64,000 nucleotides of DNA from Rhizobium sp. GN54 (GCF_021026345.1 NZ_JAJNCZ010000008.1:182953-246952); one strand, 5' to 3'; counted from the stretch's first letter, positions 1 to 9,901 are shown. The notes: generated by a model from the sequence alone, not told the origin. Numbers and translations are program-made.

Positions 1-1
1 C

Positions 2-580
2 ATGGACACAAAGGAAGGCGTGATCGTCGATCCGGGCGGCGACGTCGAGGCGATCGTCGAGGTGGTGCAGAAGAACGGGATCGCGCTGAAGGCCATCTGG
101 CTGACGCACGGCCATCTCGATCACGCCGGCGGGGCGAAGGAGCTCAAGGAAGCGCTCGGCCTCGACATCATCGGCCCGCACAGGGACGACCTGCCGCTGC
201 TGGAACGCATGGAGACGCAGGCCGAGAAATTCGGCGTCGCGATGAAGGTGCAGAACGTTGTTCCCGACCGCTGGCTTGAAGATGGCGACCGCGTCTCCTT
301 CGGCGAACACGAGTTCGAGGTCTACCACACGCCCGGCCATGCGCCGGGTCACGTCATCTTCTTCAACCGCAAGCAGAATTTCGCCCATCTCGGCGACGTG
401 CTGTTCCGCGGCTCGGTCGGGCGCACCGACCTGCCGGGCGGCGACGAAGAGGTGCTGCTTGCCTCGATCCGCGACAAGGTGCTGCCGCTCGGCGACGACG
501 TCGGCTTCATCTGCGGCCATGGCCCGGGCGGCAAGATCGGCGAGGAGCGGCTGACCAATCTCTTCCTGCGCGGTCTCTGA
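2..580 (+). CDS. MBL-fold metallo-hydrolase (glyoxalase II-like), 5' end cut by window
   Basis: Zinc-dependent hydrolase of the metallo-beta-lactamase superfamily, of the short glyoxalase II-like (YcbL) type; the substrate cannot be read from the sequence. The metal signature THGHLDH lies at residues 35-41 of the visible part. It is followed by PGHAPGH (111-117), GDVLFRGSVGRTD (131-143) and a final CGHGPGG (171-177), which together supply the His/Asp ligands of a binuclear site. The family normally has about 20 further N-terminal residues ending in the VDPGGD strand. That strand is present here right after the window start, so the true start lies upstream and the ATG at position 2 is internal. 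No signal peptide is visible; likely cytosolic. A strong hairpin terminator follows at 604-633. Family certain, substrate unknown. Confidence 0.85.
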   Translation: MDTKEGVIVDPGGDVEAIVEVVQKNGIALKAIWLTHGHLDHAGGAKELKEALGLDIIGPHRDDLPLLERMETQAEKFGVAMKVQNVVPDRWLEDGDRVSFGEHEFEVYHTPGHAPGHVIFFNRKQNFAHLGDVLFRGSVGRTDLPGGDEEVLLASIRDKVLPLGDDVGFICGHGPGGKIGEERLTNLFLRGL

Positions 581-603
581 GCACCGCCGCAAGGTGCAAA
601 ATT

Positions 604-636
604 AAAAGGCGGATGGTTTCCCATCCGCCTTTTTCC
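604..636. terminator. Bidirectional hairpin terminator
   Basis: A 13-bp perfect inverted repeat (aaaaggcggatgg / ccatccgcctttt) has a 4-base loop, with A-rich and T-rich flanks on either side. It lies between two convergent genes and can end transcription from both. Confidence 0.85.
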
Positions 637-656
637 TGCGTGCTGCCGTGCCTGCC

Positions 657-1079
657 TCAGCCGGCGACGCAGAAGTGCTCCCGCCCGTCATAGCCGACGA
701 AGGTGCCGGAGCGGGGATTGAACGAGCGGTAGGTGCTTTCGCAGTAGTCGTACCAGGCCGGGCTCCAGGGCTCGAGGGTGCCGACGACGACCCGTTCGCG
801 GTAGACGCGGCGAACCGGGCGGTATTCCGGCTCGACATAGACGCGGCGCGGGGGCGCGCGGTAGTAGCCGTCGTCGTAGCGCGGGGTGTTGGCGATCGCG
901 CTGCCGACGATCACGCCGGTGACGAGGCCGGCGGCGCCGGCCGCCCAGGCGGCATCGTTGTTGTGGTGGCGGCCGTGGCGCCAGTGGCCGCGGTCGCCTG
1001 CCTCGGCGGCTCCGAAGGAGGAGAGCGTCGTCGCTGCCACTGCAAATGCCAGAACGGCCGACTTCAGGTATCTGTTCAT
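657..1079 (-). CDS. BA14K-family exported protein
   Basis: A 140-residue small exported protein. The start at 1079 has an AGGGACGAATGAG leader and gives a signal peptide (MNRYLKSAVLAFAVAATTL, cleaved near AEAGD). After a His-rich stretch (RGHWRHGRHHNN) there is a glycine/alanine-rich hydrophobic segment (about residues 42-62), then an Arg/Tyr/Pro-rich region. The C-terminal block DYCESTYRSFNPRSGTFVGY is the hallmark of the BA14K family, named for an immunoreactive Brucella protein and common in Rhizobiales. Its role is unknown; association with the cell envelope is likely. A longer reading frame upstream lacks a signal peptide and was not used. Confidence 0.8.
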   Translation of the reverse strand: MNRYLKSAVLAFAVAATTLSSFGAAEAGDRGHWRHGRHHNNDAAWAAGAAGLVTGVIVGSAIANTPRYDDGYYRAPPRRVYVEPEYRPVRRVYRERVVVGTLEPWSPAWYDYCESTYRSFNPRSGTFVGYDGREHFCVAG

Positions 1080-1174
1080 CTCATTCGTCCCTGGTTCCGG
1101 TCGCGAACCTGCGACCATCCGATAGCGGCGATCCTAGGGAGATCCGAATGAACGGGCGCTGAACGGCGCCGGGC

Positions 1175-1200
1175 AAAAAAAACCCGGCAGGATGCCGGGT
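1175..1200 (-). terminator. Rho-independent terminator of the cold-shock gene
   Basis: Read on the minus strand: CCCGGCA-tcc-TGCCGGG followed by eight T residues, just past the stop codon at 1227. Confidence 0.9.
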
Positions 1201-1226
1201 CGCAATGGTCTTGGTTGAAGATCGCC

Positions 1227-1442
1227 TCAGCCGGCGATCTGCAGATTCACCGCCTTGGGGCCTTTGCCGCGGCGGTCGGGTTCCGTCTCGAAGCTTACCT
1301 TCTGGTTCTCGGAGAGTCCGTTCAGGCCGGAAGCCTGTACGGCAGAGATGTGTACGAAGATATCCGCACCACCATTGTCGGGCTTGATGAAACCGAAGCC
1401 CTTTTCGGTGTTGAAGAATTTTACAGTGCCAGTTTCGGCCAT
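1227..1442 (-). CDS. Cold-shock protein, CspA family
   Basis: A 71-residue single cold-shock domain, the full length for this family. Both RNA-binding motifs are present: KGFGFI (RNP1, about residues 14-19) and DIFVHIS (RNP2, about 27-33). It acts as a cytoplasmic single-strand nucleic-acid chaperone. The start has a good ribosome site (AAAAGGACCTGACGC before ATG) and the gene ends in a strong terminator at 1175-1200. The roughly 650 bases upstream carry no convincing gene, which leaves room for a long leader like those of other csp genes; this is inference only. Rhizobial genomes hold several paralogues, so no gene letter is assigned. Confidence 0.93.
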   Translation of the reverse strand: MAETGTVKFFNTEKGFGFIKPDNGGADIFVHISAVQASGLNGLSENQKVSFETEPDRRGKGPKAVNLQIAG

Positions 1443-2112
1443 GCGTCAGGTCCTTTTCTCTCTGCCCGGTAGTTTGGCGGCGGGCAGCATTTCGGTTTGC
1501 CCCCGAAGGGGCGTGAGGCAGGCAGTTCCGATGTGAGGAAAGGGTCCTGTTTTACCGCAGCCAGCCAAGCGCTGTTCCTCATGGAACTTATCAGCACGGC
1601 TGCCCGGATTTTTATCGCGTCTCCGGCGCGCTATTATTGAAGGTCTTCCCATGTCCGCAAATTGCCCGAACAGGGCAAGAGTGCTGTGTTTATCATTAAT
1701 TGGCAAGCAAAAGTTTCGAACACTTCATGAACCGCTCCGGTTCGGCGTCTTTCCGGCGGTTGGGGCAATAGACTTGCAGCATTCCGGAACAGTTTCGCAG
1801 GCATCGTAGCAACTATATTGAGCATGCCGCCCAATAACCCGGCCGGGGGACAGCAAAGCGCAGAGAGGCCTGGTTCACATGTTCAAGAAGGGGGCGAACT
1901 ATGCCGCTTTGCCCCGCTTTTCCTTGGTCTTCTCCAGTTCCGGCACAGGTCCGATCGCAAGCATCGCGGCGAAAAAGATCGTGCGGTCAGCCGATCCGGC
2001 GCCGCGATGCTGTCGCTGATCGGAAATACATCGAACCGGGCGGCAGACAGGACCGCTCCCGCCGGGACGAACCGAGGCGGTTCTCGATAGACGTCGGGGT
2101 GGGGGCGTGTCG
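1443..2112. other. Non-coding stretch upstream of csp and downstream of the sugar dehydrogenase
   Basis: About 670 bases. It contains the csp ribosome site and presumably its promoter and leader. The short open frames here (for example 1446-1706 and 1634-1834, minus strand) have no signal, domain or ribosome site that would support them. A GC-rich palindrome (gcccccgaaggggc) lies at about 1499-1512, in the likely csp leader. Nothing else is recognised. Confidence 0.5.
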
Positions 2113-3312
2113 CTATTGCGAGGAGGGGAGCCTGGAGACGCGCAGCAGGGCGCCGTCGTCCTCGTCCGTCAGCAGCAGGATCGCGCCGTCGGGGGTGACC
2201 TTGACGTCGCGCAGCCGGCCGAAGGCGCCGTCCAGCATGCGCTCCTCGCTGTGGATGGCGCCGGCCTCGTCGCGTTCCAGCCGGACGAGCGTCTGGTATT
2301 TCAGCGCCGCCACGAGCAGGTCGCCGTCCCATTCGGGGAACATCGGGCCGCGATAGACGGCAACGGCGCCGGGCGCGATGGAGGGATCCCAGTAGTAGGC
2401 CGGCTGCTCGTAGCCGTCCCTTGCCGTGCCCTTGCCGATCTCGGCGCCGGAATAGTCCTTGCCGTAGCTGATGACCGGCCAGCCGTAGTTGCGGCCCGGC
2501 TGCGGCAGGTTGATCTCGTCGCCGCCGCGCGCCCCGTGTTCGGCGGTCACGAGCGTTCCGTCCTTCGGATCGATGGCGATGCCCTGCGGATTGCGGTGGC
2601 CCTTCGACCAGATCTCCGGCAGTCCGCCCGCGTGCCCCGCATGGGGATTGCTGGCGGGGATGCCGCCGTCGGCGGCAACGTGCAGGATCGCGCCGGCGTG
2701 GTCGCGCGGATCCTGCGCCCGATCGGGCTCGCCGCGGTCGCCGGTGCCGAAGAACAGGCTGCCGTCGGCGGCGATCGCGATGCGCGCGCCGAAATTCTCG
2801 CCGTTCGGCGTCGCCCTGTTCATCGTGAAGATGCGCCGCACGTCCTCCAGGCTCTTCTCGTCGGCTGAAAGCCGGGCGCGCGTGACCGCCGTGCCCGTAC
2901 CGTCCTGCCCGGGGGCGCTGTGGGTGAGGAAGAGGATGCGGCTCGTCGCAAAATCGGGCGCGAGGGCCACGTCGAGCAATCCGCCCTGGTCCTGCGCCAC
3001 CACCTGCGGGACGCCGAGGATCGGGGCGGAAAGCTGCCCGTTGCGGACGATGCGCAGGCTGCCCTCGCGCTCGGTGACGATGTAGGCGCCGTCCGGCAGG
3101 ACCTCGACCGCCCAGGGATGCTTCAGGCCCGTTGCAATCGGCTCGACGGCAAGGGGCACCTTGCTGGTGGGAAACTCCTGCGGCGCGGCCGACACTGTGG
3201 CGCCGAGACCGGCTGCCAGCAACAGCGTTGCCGAGAGCTGCATCGCCAGGCGCGCAGGGCCGAGCGGCCGGCCTGCGGTCGCAGGGAACTCTGTACGGTC
3301 AGGCGGGTGCAT
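2113..3312 (-). CDS. Soluble PQQ-type aldose sugar dehydrogenase (YliI-like)
   Basis: A six-bladed beta-propeller dehydrogenase expected to oxidise aldose sugars in the periplasm with pyrroloquinoline quinone. Family landmarks are present in order: GLKHPWAVEVLPDG near the N-terminus, QGGLLDVALAPDF, GTGDRGEPDRAQDP, HRNPQGIA, EHGARGGDEIN and NYGWPVISYG. These match the soluble glucose/sorbosone dehydrogenase family (YliI/Asd). A hydrophobic segment (MQLSATLLLAAGLGATVSAA) serves as the export signal. The chosen ATG has GGAGG 11 bases upstream; other starts at 3357 or 3243 are possible and only change the length ahead of the signal. No PQQ biosynthesis gene is in the window, so cofactor supply is not shown. 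Confidence 0.85.
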   Translation of the reverse strand: MHPPDRTEFPATAGRPLGPARLAMQLSATLLLAAGLGATVSAAPQEFPTSKVPLAVEPIATGLKHPWAVEVLPDGAYIVTEREGSLRIVRNGQLSAPILGVPQVVAQDQGGLLDVALAPDFATSRILFLTHSAPGQDGTGTAVTRARLSADEKSLEDVRRIFTMNRATPNGENFGARIAIAADGSLFFGTGDRGEPDRAQDPRDHAGAILHVAADGGIPASNPHAGHAGGLPEIWSKGHRNPQGIAIDPKDGTLVTAEHGARGGDEINLPQPGRNYGWPVISYGKDYSGAEIGKGTARDGYEQPAYYWDPSIAPGAVAVYRGPMFPEWDGDLLVAALKYQTLVRLERDEAGAIHSEERMLDGAFGRLRDVKVTPDGAILLLTDEDDGALLRVSRLPSSQ

Positions 3313-3448
3313 CGGCGATCTATCCTCCATCCGCCACACAACTGAAGCCGTCGTCATGCGTTTTCAAGAGGGCGGCGGACGTGGGAACCGCCGAGGTGCA
3401 GGGGTGCCCCGGGGGCCTGCGTCCGCCGACTGGAGGAAGAGGCAATCG

Positions 3449-3901
3449 TCAGGCCTCGCTGCTGCGGCGTGTGTCGCCGGCGGGCAGGGTTTCGGTGGCC
3501 CGTCCGGCCAGCTGGCCGACGCCGGCAACGACGATCAGCGCGCCGAGGCCGAGTGCGGTTGCGAGACGCCGGTCGAGCGAGGCCGGATCGTCGTCCTTCG
3601 CGCCGGTCGTCGCAGCCGTGGTGATCCTGTCGAGCCCGTCCGGCAGGGCCGGGCCGGAGATCGTGATCCGTCCGGCGTGGCCGACTGTCCCGGTGGTGGC
3701 GAAGTCGAGCGAGGGATGCGTATCGCCCAGCATGCCGACGACGAGGCTGCGTTCGTCGCCGAGGGCTGCGGCGTTGGCGACGTTCATCAGGCCGACGAAC
3801 ATCAGGACGCAGGCCGCGAGCGCCGTCAGCGTGATGTAGAGGACCGCCCGGCCTTCGCGCCGGCGATGGTTGCGGATCGTCTTCTCGTCGTCGATGAACA
3901 T
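3449..3901 (-). CDS. Unknown small membrane protein with two hydrophobic segments
   Basis: 150 residues, no family recognised. The start at 3901 is supported by AGGGGTGGG directly upstream. A charged N-terminus (FIDDEKTIRNHRRREGR) leads into a transmembrane helix (about residues 18-45). A polar middle part of about 70 residues follows, probably periplasmic, then a second helix (LGALIVVAGVGQLAG) and a short tail. The gene stands alone between the sugar dehydrogenase and the EAL protein, all on the same strand, with gaps of 136 and 226 bases. It could be an inner-membrane protein with a periplasmic loop; function unknown. Confidence 0.6.
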   Translation of the reverse strand: MFIDDEKTIRNHRRREGRAVLYITLTALAACVLMFVGLMNVANAAALGDERSLVVGMLGDTHPSLDFATTGTVGHAGRITISGPALPDGLDRITTAATTGAKDDDPASLDRRLATALGLGALIVVAGVGQLAGRATETLPAGDTRRSSEA

Positions 3902-4127
3902 ATCCCACCCCTTTGTCTTTCGCTGCCGGGCTTGTCGCCCTGTTGGCTGCAAGAAGGCACGCCGAAGTCGGCGTCAGGGGGACTGAAATGCGGCGCCGCC
4001 CGACAGTTGTTGTGGTGAAAACGTGGCGGTTGCGGAAAGGTTGGCCCACGCACGGCGCGGGACGAACAGACGGTCCCGACGGGACGTCCTTGGCAACTGC
4101 TGCGGGGCCGGAGCGGCCCGCCGCCGG

Positions 4128-5006
4128 TCAGCCCGTGCGGCGGCCGAAGCGGGGTGCCGCCCTATGAGCGCGCGCCTCGTGCGCGGCAGGCGACGGCGAG
4201 GCCGGCTGTTCCTCGGGAAAGTCCCGCTCGAAGGAAGTGGGCGCGACCTGCGGCCGGGCGAGCAGGTAGCCCTGCATCAGCGGCATGCCGATCTCGCGGC
4301 AGAATTCCGCCTGCCAGGGCTCCTCGATGTTGGTGACGATCGGGCGGATGCCCTCGCGCTCGAGGCGGGCGACCACCACCCGCATGAGGCCCGAGCCTGT
4401 GGAGCCCTCGGCAAAGCGCTTCACCCAGATCGGATCGAACTTCAGAAGGTCCGGCGACAGACGGGCAAGGCGGGCGCTGTCCTCGTCGGTCGCCGCATAT
4501 TCGTCGATGGCGACGAGGAAGTTCGCGTCGTGGAGCTGTCTGGCGAACTGGGCGAGCGTGTCCGGGTTGTCGTCCGGCCATTCGCGGATCTCGCAGGCGA
4601 TCCTGGCCGGCGCCATGCCGGCCTCGTGGGCGGCAAGGCGCATGCGGTCGACTTCCTGGCGGATCGCATGCGGCGACTGGAACAGGCCCGGCTGGGAGTT
4701 GACGAGCAGCGTCACGTCCTTGCGGGCGAGTTGGCCGGTATTGAGGATGTGCAGGCTGCGGCAGAGGCTGTCGACCATCGGCCGGTCCTCTTCCGGGATC
4801 AGCGCGAAGAAGTCCGCCGGCGGCACCAGCGCGCCGTCGCAACTGGCGCGCACCAATCCCTCGACCGCCTCGAGTTCAAGCCGGCCATCGAAGGTTTCGC
4901 GCAGGATGGGCTGCAGTGCCGACTGGAGGATGTAGTGGCCGTAGCGTGCCGTCGTGGTTCCGTCGGCGTCCCTGTCTATGTTTGCAAATATGCTGCGTTC
5001 GATCAT
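4128..5006 (-). CDS. Degenerate EAL-domain protein
   Basis: 292 residues forming a single EAL fold with no sensor domain attached. The fold is recognisable by spacing: LEAVEGLVR stands where active enzymes have EALLRW, CEIRE where they have ELTE, and FLVAIDEYAATDE where they have ALDDFGTGYSS. LKFDPIWVKR replaces LKIDR and PLMQGYLLARP matches the QGY-F-RP end. The Glu of the EAL motif and several metal ligands are altered, so cyclic-di-GMP hydrolysis is doubtful and a binding or protein-protein role is more likely (inference). The start at 5006 (MIERSIF) was chosen because conserved sequence begins soon after; a longer frame to 5123 exists. Confidence 0.7.
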   Translation of the reverse strand: MIERSIFANIDRDADGTTTARYGHYILQSALQPILRETFDGRLELEAVEGLVRASCDGALVPPADFFALIPEEDRPMVDSLCRSLHILNTGQLARKDVTLLVNSQPGLFQSPHAIRQEVDRMRLAAHEAGMAPARIACEIREWPDDNPDTLAQFARQLHDANFLVAIDEYAATDEDSARLARLSPDLLKFDPIWVKRFAEGSTGSGLMRVVVARLEREGIRPIVTNIEEPWQAEFCREIGMPLMQGYLLARPQVAPTSFERDFPEEQPASPSPAAHEARAHRAAPRFGRRTG

Positions 5007-6546
<1,540 letters not shown>

Positions 6547-6574
6547 GCGGCTCTCAGCCGGCTCAGGCATCTGC

Positions 6575-6600
6575 AAAACCCGCCGGCGATGGCGGGTTTT
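6575..6600 (+). terminator. Terminator of aatA
   Basis: aaaacccgcc and ggcgggtttt form a 10-bp stem with a 6-base loop, 28 bases after the stop codon. The T tract is short. Confidence 0.7.
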
Positions 6601-6655
6601 GTCGTTCAGCGCCCGGGCGTTGACGCCCTCATGCCCACACCGTACATTTTCGACC

Positions 6656-6916
6656 ATGAAGACGGTGTCCATAAAGGAAGCACGGGATCATTTCGGCGAG
6701 CTTGCTCGGCAGGTCGAGCAGGGCGAAACCGTTACCGTGACCAGGGACGGCAAGCCCGTGCTGGATATCGTGCCACATGAGCAGCCGACGGGCATTGATC
6801 TGGAGGCCGGCCGGGCGTACTTGCGCGCGCGCGGTATCGCCATCCCCGTTCCCTACATCGCCGACGATTTCGACGATCCCTTGCCAGAGGACTTTCTGCT
6901 CAGGCCGATGCAATGA
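6656..6916 (+). CDS. Type II antitoxin, Phd/YefM family
   Basis: 86 residues. The N-terminal part (KTVSIKEARDHFGELARQVE, then GETVTVTRDGKPVLDI) is the Phd/YefM/VapB DNA-binding fold typical of antitoxins. The acidic C-terminal tail (DDFDDPLPEDFLLRPM) is the expected toxin-wrapping segment. It ends in an ATGA overlap with the toxin gene, so the two are translationally coupled. By family analogy it neutralises the PIN toxin and represses its own promoter. The short upstream gap after the aatA terminator must contain that promoter. Confidence 0.88.
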   Translation: MKTVSIKEARDHFGELARQVEQGETVTVTRDGKPVLDIVPHEQPTGIDLEAGRAYLRARGIAIPVPYIADDFDDPLPEDFLLRPMQ

Positions 6917-7305
6917 GCGTCCGGTGTCTGCTCGATACACATGTCGTGCTTTCGGTGTTGCGCAACGATGTCGAGCAGCGCTTTCCGCTTGTCGCCCGCC
7001 TGCTGCTGGCAGAGGGCGCCATGGCATTTGCCAGTGTGGCGAGCCTTTGGGAAATTGCCATCAAGTCGAGACTCGGCAAGCTTGATCCGGGAATGGAGCT
7101 CAAGGATCTCGCCGGGTTTCTTCTGGCCTCGGGCTTTCGGATTCTTCCAATAGACGTGCTGAATGTGGTGGATGTGGCTGAGCCTGTGCCCGCGACGAAC
7201 GACCCTTTCGACAGGCTCTTGCTCGCTCAATGTCACGTGGAGGGATTGCAGCTTGTGACGGCGGACCGAATGCTGGTCGACCATCCCTTGTCCTGGAAGC
7301 CTTAG
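6913..7305 (+). CDS. Type II toxin, PIN-domain ribonuclease (VapC-like)
   Basis: 130 residues, the usual length for a VapC-like PIN nuclease that cleaves RNA, often tRNA. The acidic metal-binding residues are visible: Asp8 in LLDTHV, Glu47 in SLWEIAIK, Asp100 in TNDPFDRLLLAQ and Asp118 in LVTADRML. The SLWEIAIKSRLGKL block is typical of the PIN subgroup paired with Phd-type antitoxins. Start and antitoxin stop overlap by 4 bases. All active-site residues are intact, so the toxin is probably functional. Whether it supports stress tolerance or only its own maintenance is unknown. Confidence 0.9.
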   Translation: MSVRCLLDTHVVLSVLRNDVEQRFPLVARLLLAEGAMAFASVASLWEIAIKSRLGKLDPGMELKDLAGFLLASGFRILPIDVLNVVDVAEPVPATNDPFDRLLLAQCHVEGLQLVTADRMLVDHPLSWKP

Positions 7306-7384
7306 AAGCCGCTTGTTGCCGCGGCGTGCGAGGTTTCTCGCGCCCTGATTCCGGCGATGGCTTCAAGGCATTGAAAACGCTGCC

Positions 7385-8482
7385 CTATAGCCCGATCACC
7401 GTCAGCATGACGAAGGTCGCGAAGAGGATGAAGTGGGTCATCCCCTCGATGGCGTTGGTCATGCCGTCGTTGAGGTTGATGGCGGCGACGATCAGGGTGA
7501 TCGCGACCATGACGGTTTGCACCGGCGTCATCGCCATGATGAAGGGCTGGCCGGTGTAGAGCGCGATCGCCTCCATGACCGGCACGGTGAGGATGACGGT
7601 CGACAGCGAGGCGCCCATGGCGATGTTGACGACCGACTGCATGCGGTTGGCGAGCGCTGCGCGCATGGCGGTGAGGATCTCGGGCGCAGCCGAGATCGCC
7701 GCGACGATGACCGCCATCAGCGCCACGGGTGCGCCGGTTCCTTCGAGCCCCACGTTCAGCGTGGCCGCCATCAGTTCGGCGAGCGCGCCGATGACGACCA
7801 CGCCGGCGAGGATGACGAGAATCGAGGGCAGGGCGGGCTGATCGGCCTCGGGATGCCGGGCATGCCCGTCGCCGCGGGCGGCGCGCGGATAGGCATAGCT
7901 GAAGAAGTAGCTGTGCTGGCCGACCTGCATGCGCAGGAACAGCGCATAGAGGGCGATCATCGCGCAGATCGTGAACACCGAATAGGCCTGCCAGCTTGCG
8001 CGCGGCACGAATTCCGGAACGATCATGGAGATGCCCATGGCGGTCAGGATCATCACGCTGTAGGTGCGGCTGGAATCATCGTTGTAGGGCTGCTCGCCGT
8101 GGCGGAGGCCGCCGAGCAGGGCGGCAAGGCCGATGATGCCGTTGATGTCCAGCATCACGGCGGCGTAGATCGTGTCGCGCACCAGCGTCGGCGACGTCTC
8201 TCCCCGCATCATGATGGCGAGCACCACGACCTCGACCAGCACCGCCGAAAGCGTCAGGATCATCGTGCCGTAGGGATCGCCGACCTTGACGGCCAGCACC
8301 TCGGCGTGATGGGCGACGCGGGTGGAGGCGAGGATGATGGTGGCGACGATGGCGAAGGCGGCGGTCAGGGTCAACGCGCGGCCGGCCGAAAGGATCGCGT
8401 GTTCGCCGGCAAAGGCTGCGACGGCCACCAAAAGGGCGATGATGAGGAAGAATTCCCGTCTGAAGAGGCCTGGCTTGGTCAA
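7385..8482 (-). CDS. chaA: Calcium/proton antiporter, ChaA-like
   Basis: 365 residues of a CaCA-superfamily cation/proton exchanger of the ChaA type (called y4hA in Rhizobium NGR234), an inner-membrane protein that expels Ca2+ or Na+/K+. About eleven hydrophobic segments are seen. The two inverted alpha-repeats carry the acidic ion-binding motifs: TLSAVLVEVVVLAIMM in the first half and AAISAAPEILTAMRAAL in the second. A His-rich cytoplasmic loop (ARGDGHARHPEADQP, about residues 200-220) separates the halves. The gene is isolated, and the gap to the preceding transglycosylase (135 bases) suggests its own promoter. Confidence 0.85.
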   Translation of the reverse strand: MTKPGLFRREFFLIIALLVAVAAFAGEHAILSAGRALTLTAAFAIVATIILASTRVAHHAEVLAVKVGDPYGTMILTLSAVLVEVVVLAIMMRGETSPTLVRDTIYAAVMLDINGIIGLAALLGGLRHGEQPYNDDSSRTYSVMILTAMGISMIVPEFVPRASWQAYSVFTICAMIALYALFLRMQVGQHSYFFSYAYPRAARGDGHARHPEADQPALPSILVILAGVVVIGALAELMAATLNVGLEGTGAPVALMAVIVAAISAAPEILTAMRAALANRMQSVVNIAMGASLSTVILTVPVMEAIALYTGQPFIMAMTPVQTVMVAITLIVAAINLNDGMTNAIEGMTHFILFATFVMLTVIGL

Positions 8483-8617
8483 GGAGGTCGTCCGCGGCTT
8501 GAGAAGGTGATTCCGGAGCGACGGGCAACCATCGGGAATGATTGGAGAACGCCGCTCCCTGCAGGAGATAGTCCGCGTTTTCGACTTGGCAACTATCGGC
8601 TCGCCGGCAGGCCGGCG

Positions 8618-9598
8618 TCAGTTCTTGAAGACGATGCAGGCGCCGCCGGCCTTGCGGATCTCGTCGCACAGGTCGTCTGCCTCCGCCCGCGACTGGCGGC
8701 CGATGCGGGCGGTGTAGCGCGGCCGCGCGCCGAAGCGGGCATGGCGTTCGCGCTGGATCAGGGGTTTCTCCGCGCTGATCGGCGCCGGCAGGCGCGCCAC
8801 CGCCATCATGAACAGCCGATGGGCCGCGGGCTTGCTGAAATGGGCGGCGAGTTGCACGCCCCACGGCGCCCAGACGCCCTCGTCGGGAAACACGATCTCC
8901 CGCATCCGCCGGCTTTCGGCAAGCGCCACGCAGGCCTCCTGGAAGGGCTTGTCCTTTTCGAGCGAGAGATCGAGCGTCTCCGGCGGCGCATCCTTCCACT
9001 GCTCGGCCGTGTTGGCGGTGATCGCCATCACGTAGGCGCGCGTCTCGAAGGGCAGCCGGCCGGTGGCGAGAAAGGTCTCGAGCCCTGCCTCGCCGGCATT
9101 GTAGGCGGCGGCGGCAAGGCCGAGATTGCCGTATCGGTCGCGCAGGTCGGCGAGATATTCGGCCGACTTGTCGAGCGCGTGCAGCGCATGGAAGCTGTTT
9201 TCCAGCCCGCGCAGCCTAGCCGTCCCGGGCATGAACTGGGCGATCCCTTCCGCGCCCTTGGGGCTGACGGCGTCGGGACGGAACAGGCTCTCGCGCCAGA
9301 TCAGCCTGGCGAAGTAGTCCGCCGGCAATGCGTTGAGGCGGGCATAGCTCTCCATCGCCACGCAGATGTCGCGATTATAGGTGTCGGTGCGGACGCAGAG
9401 GCGGCTGCCGTCGGAAAGCGTGGAGGCGAAGAGGCAGGGCGGCGGCGCGCGCCATTCGGACTGGGCTATAGCCGGCTGCGGCAGGCCGAGGGTCACGGCA
9501 AGCGAGAGCGCCCACGCCATCACGGCGCCGCCATGGCGCACAGGACCGGATCGCCATCTCGCTCCGAACATCGCCAAGATCCCCCGCGCTGCCAGCAT
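8618..9598 (-). CDS. Lytic transglycosylase with SLT domain
   Basis: A periplasmic murein-cleaving enzyme, 326 residues from the first ATG; starts at 9571 or 9520 are also possible. A signal sequence (MAWALSLAVTLGLPQPAIAQ) precedes the mature part. The SLT fold is clear: catalytic Glu in IWRESLFRP (about residue 103), then GAEGIAQFMPGTA, LGLAAAAYNAGEAGL and LPFETRAYVMAI. The C-terminal 60-70 residues (RYTARIGRQSRAEADDLCDE, ending in GGACIVFKN) look like a small SPOR-type peptidoglycan-binding module. It probably acts in cell-wall turnover or secretion-system assembly; no secretion genes are nearby. Confidence 0.85.
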   Translation of the reverse strand: MLAARGILAMFGARWRSGPVRHGGAVMAWALSLAVTLGLPQPAIAQSEWRAPPPCLFASTLSDGSRLCVRTDTYNRDICVAMESYARLNALPADYFARLIWRESLFRPDAVSPKGAEGIAQFMPGTARLRGLENSFHALHALDKSAEYLADLRDRYGNLGLAAAAYNAGEAGLETFLATGRLPFETRAYVMAITANTAEQWKDAPPETLDLSLEKDKPFQEACVALAESRRMREIVFPDEGVWAPWGVQLAAHFSKPAAHRLFMMAVARLPAPISAEKPLIQRERHARFGARPRYTARIGRQSRAEADDLCDEIRKAGGACIVFKN

Positions 9599-9678
9599 GC
9601 CCGCCTTGATATCATCGTTCAGGAGCCGGCGGCAACGCCGCGTGGGGACGGGGCGGGATAGCCGGGAGTGTCTCTGCT

Positions 9679-9840
9679 GCCCCTCATCCGCCTGCCGGCA
9701 CCTTCTCCCCTCAAGCGGGGAGAAGGGAAGGTGCTGCGGCCATATCGCCAGACAATCAATGCCGATCGGAGCGGGACAAAGCCGGCGCAGGGCATGTTCC
9801 CTCTCCCCGCCTGCGGGGAGAGGGTTAGGGTGAGGGGCAG
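9679..9840 (+). repeat. Composite palindromic intergenic repeat, copy 1 (two modules)
   Basis: Left module: cccctcatccgcctgccggc, followed by a hairpin (cttctcccctcaagcggggagaag). Right module: a hairpin (ccctctccccgcctgcggggagaggg), followed by ttagggtgaggggc. The same two modules in the same order occur on the opposite strand at 40713-40852. The type resembles the intergenic mosaic elements (RIME-like) widespread in rhizobia. It lies between two convergent-spaced minus-strand genes and does not code. Confidence 0.8.
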
Positions 9841-9901
9841 GCCAGATCAGGGGCGGGAGCCCATGTTCGCGCCTGCCCCATCGTCGCTGCCGTGGCGGAT
9901 A

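Noticed and set aside
1446..1834. Two short minus-strand frames upstream of the cold-shock gene
   Set aside because: No ribosome site, signal or family feature. The region is better explained as promoter and leader.
7433..9661. Long plus-strand open frame of 742 residues
   Set aside because: It runs opposite to the clear antiporter and transglycosylase genes. Its composition is typical of antisense frames in GC-rich DNA and no domain is visible.
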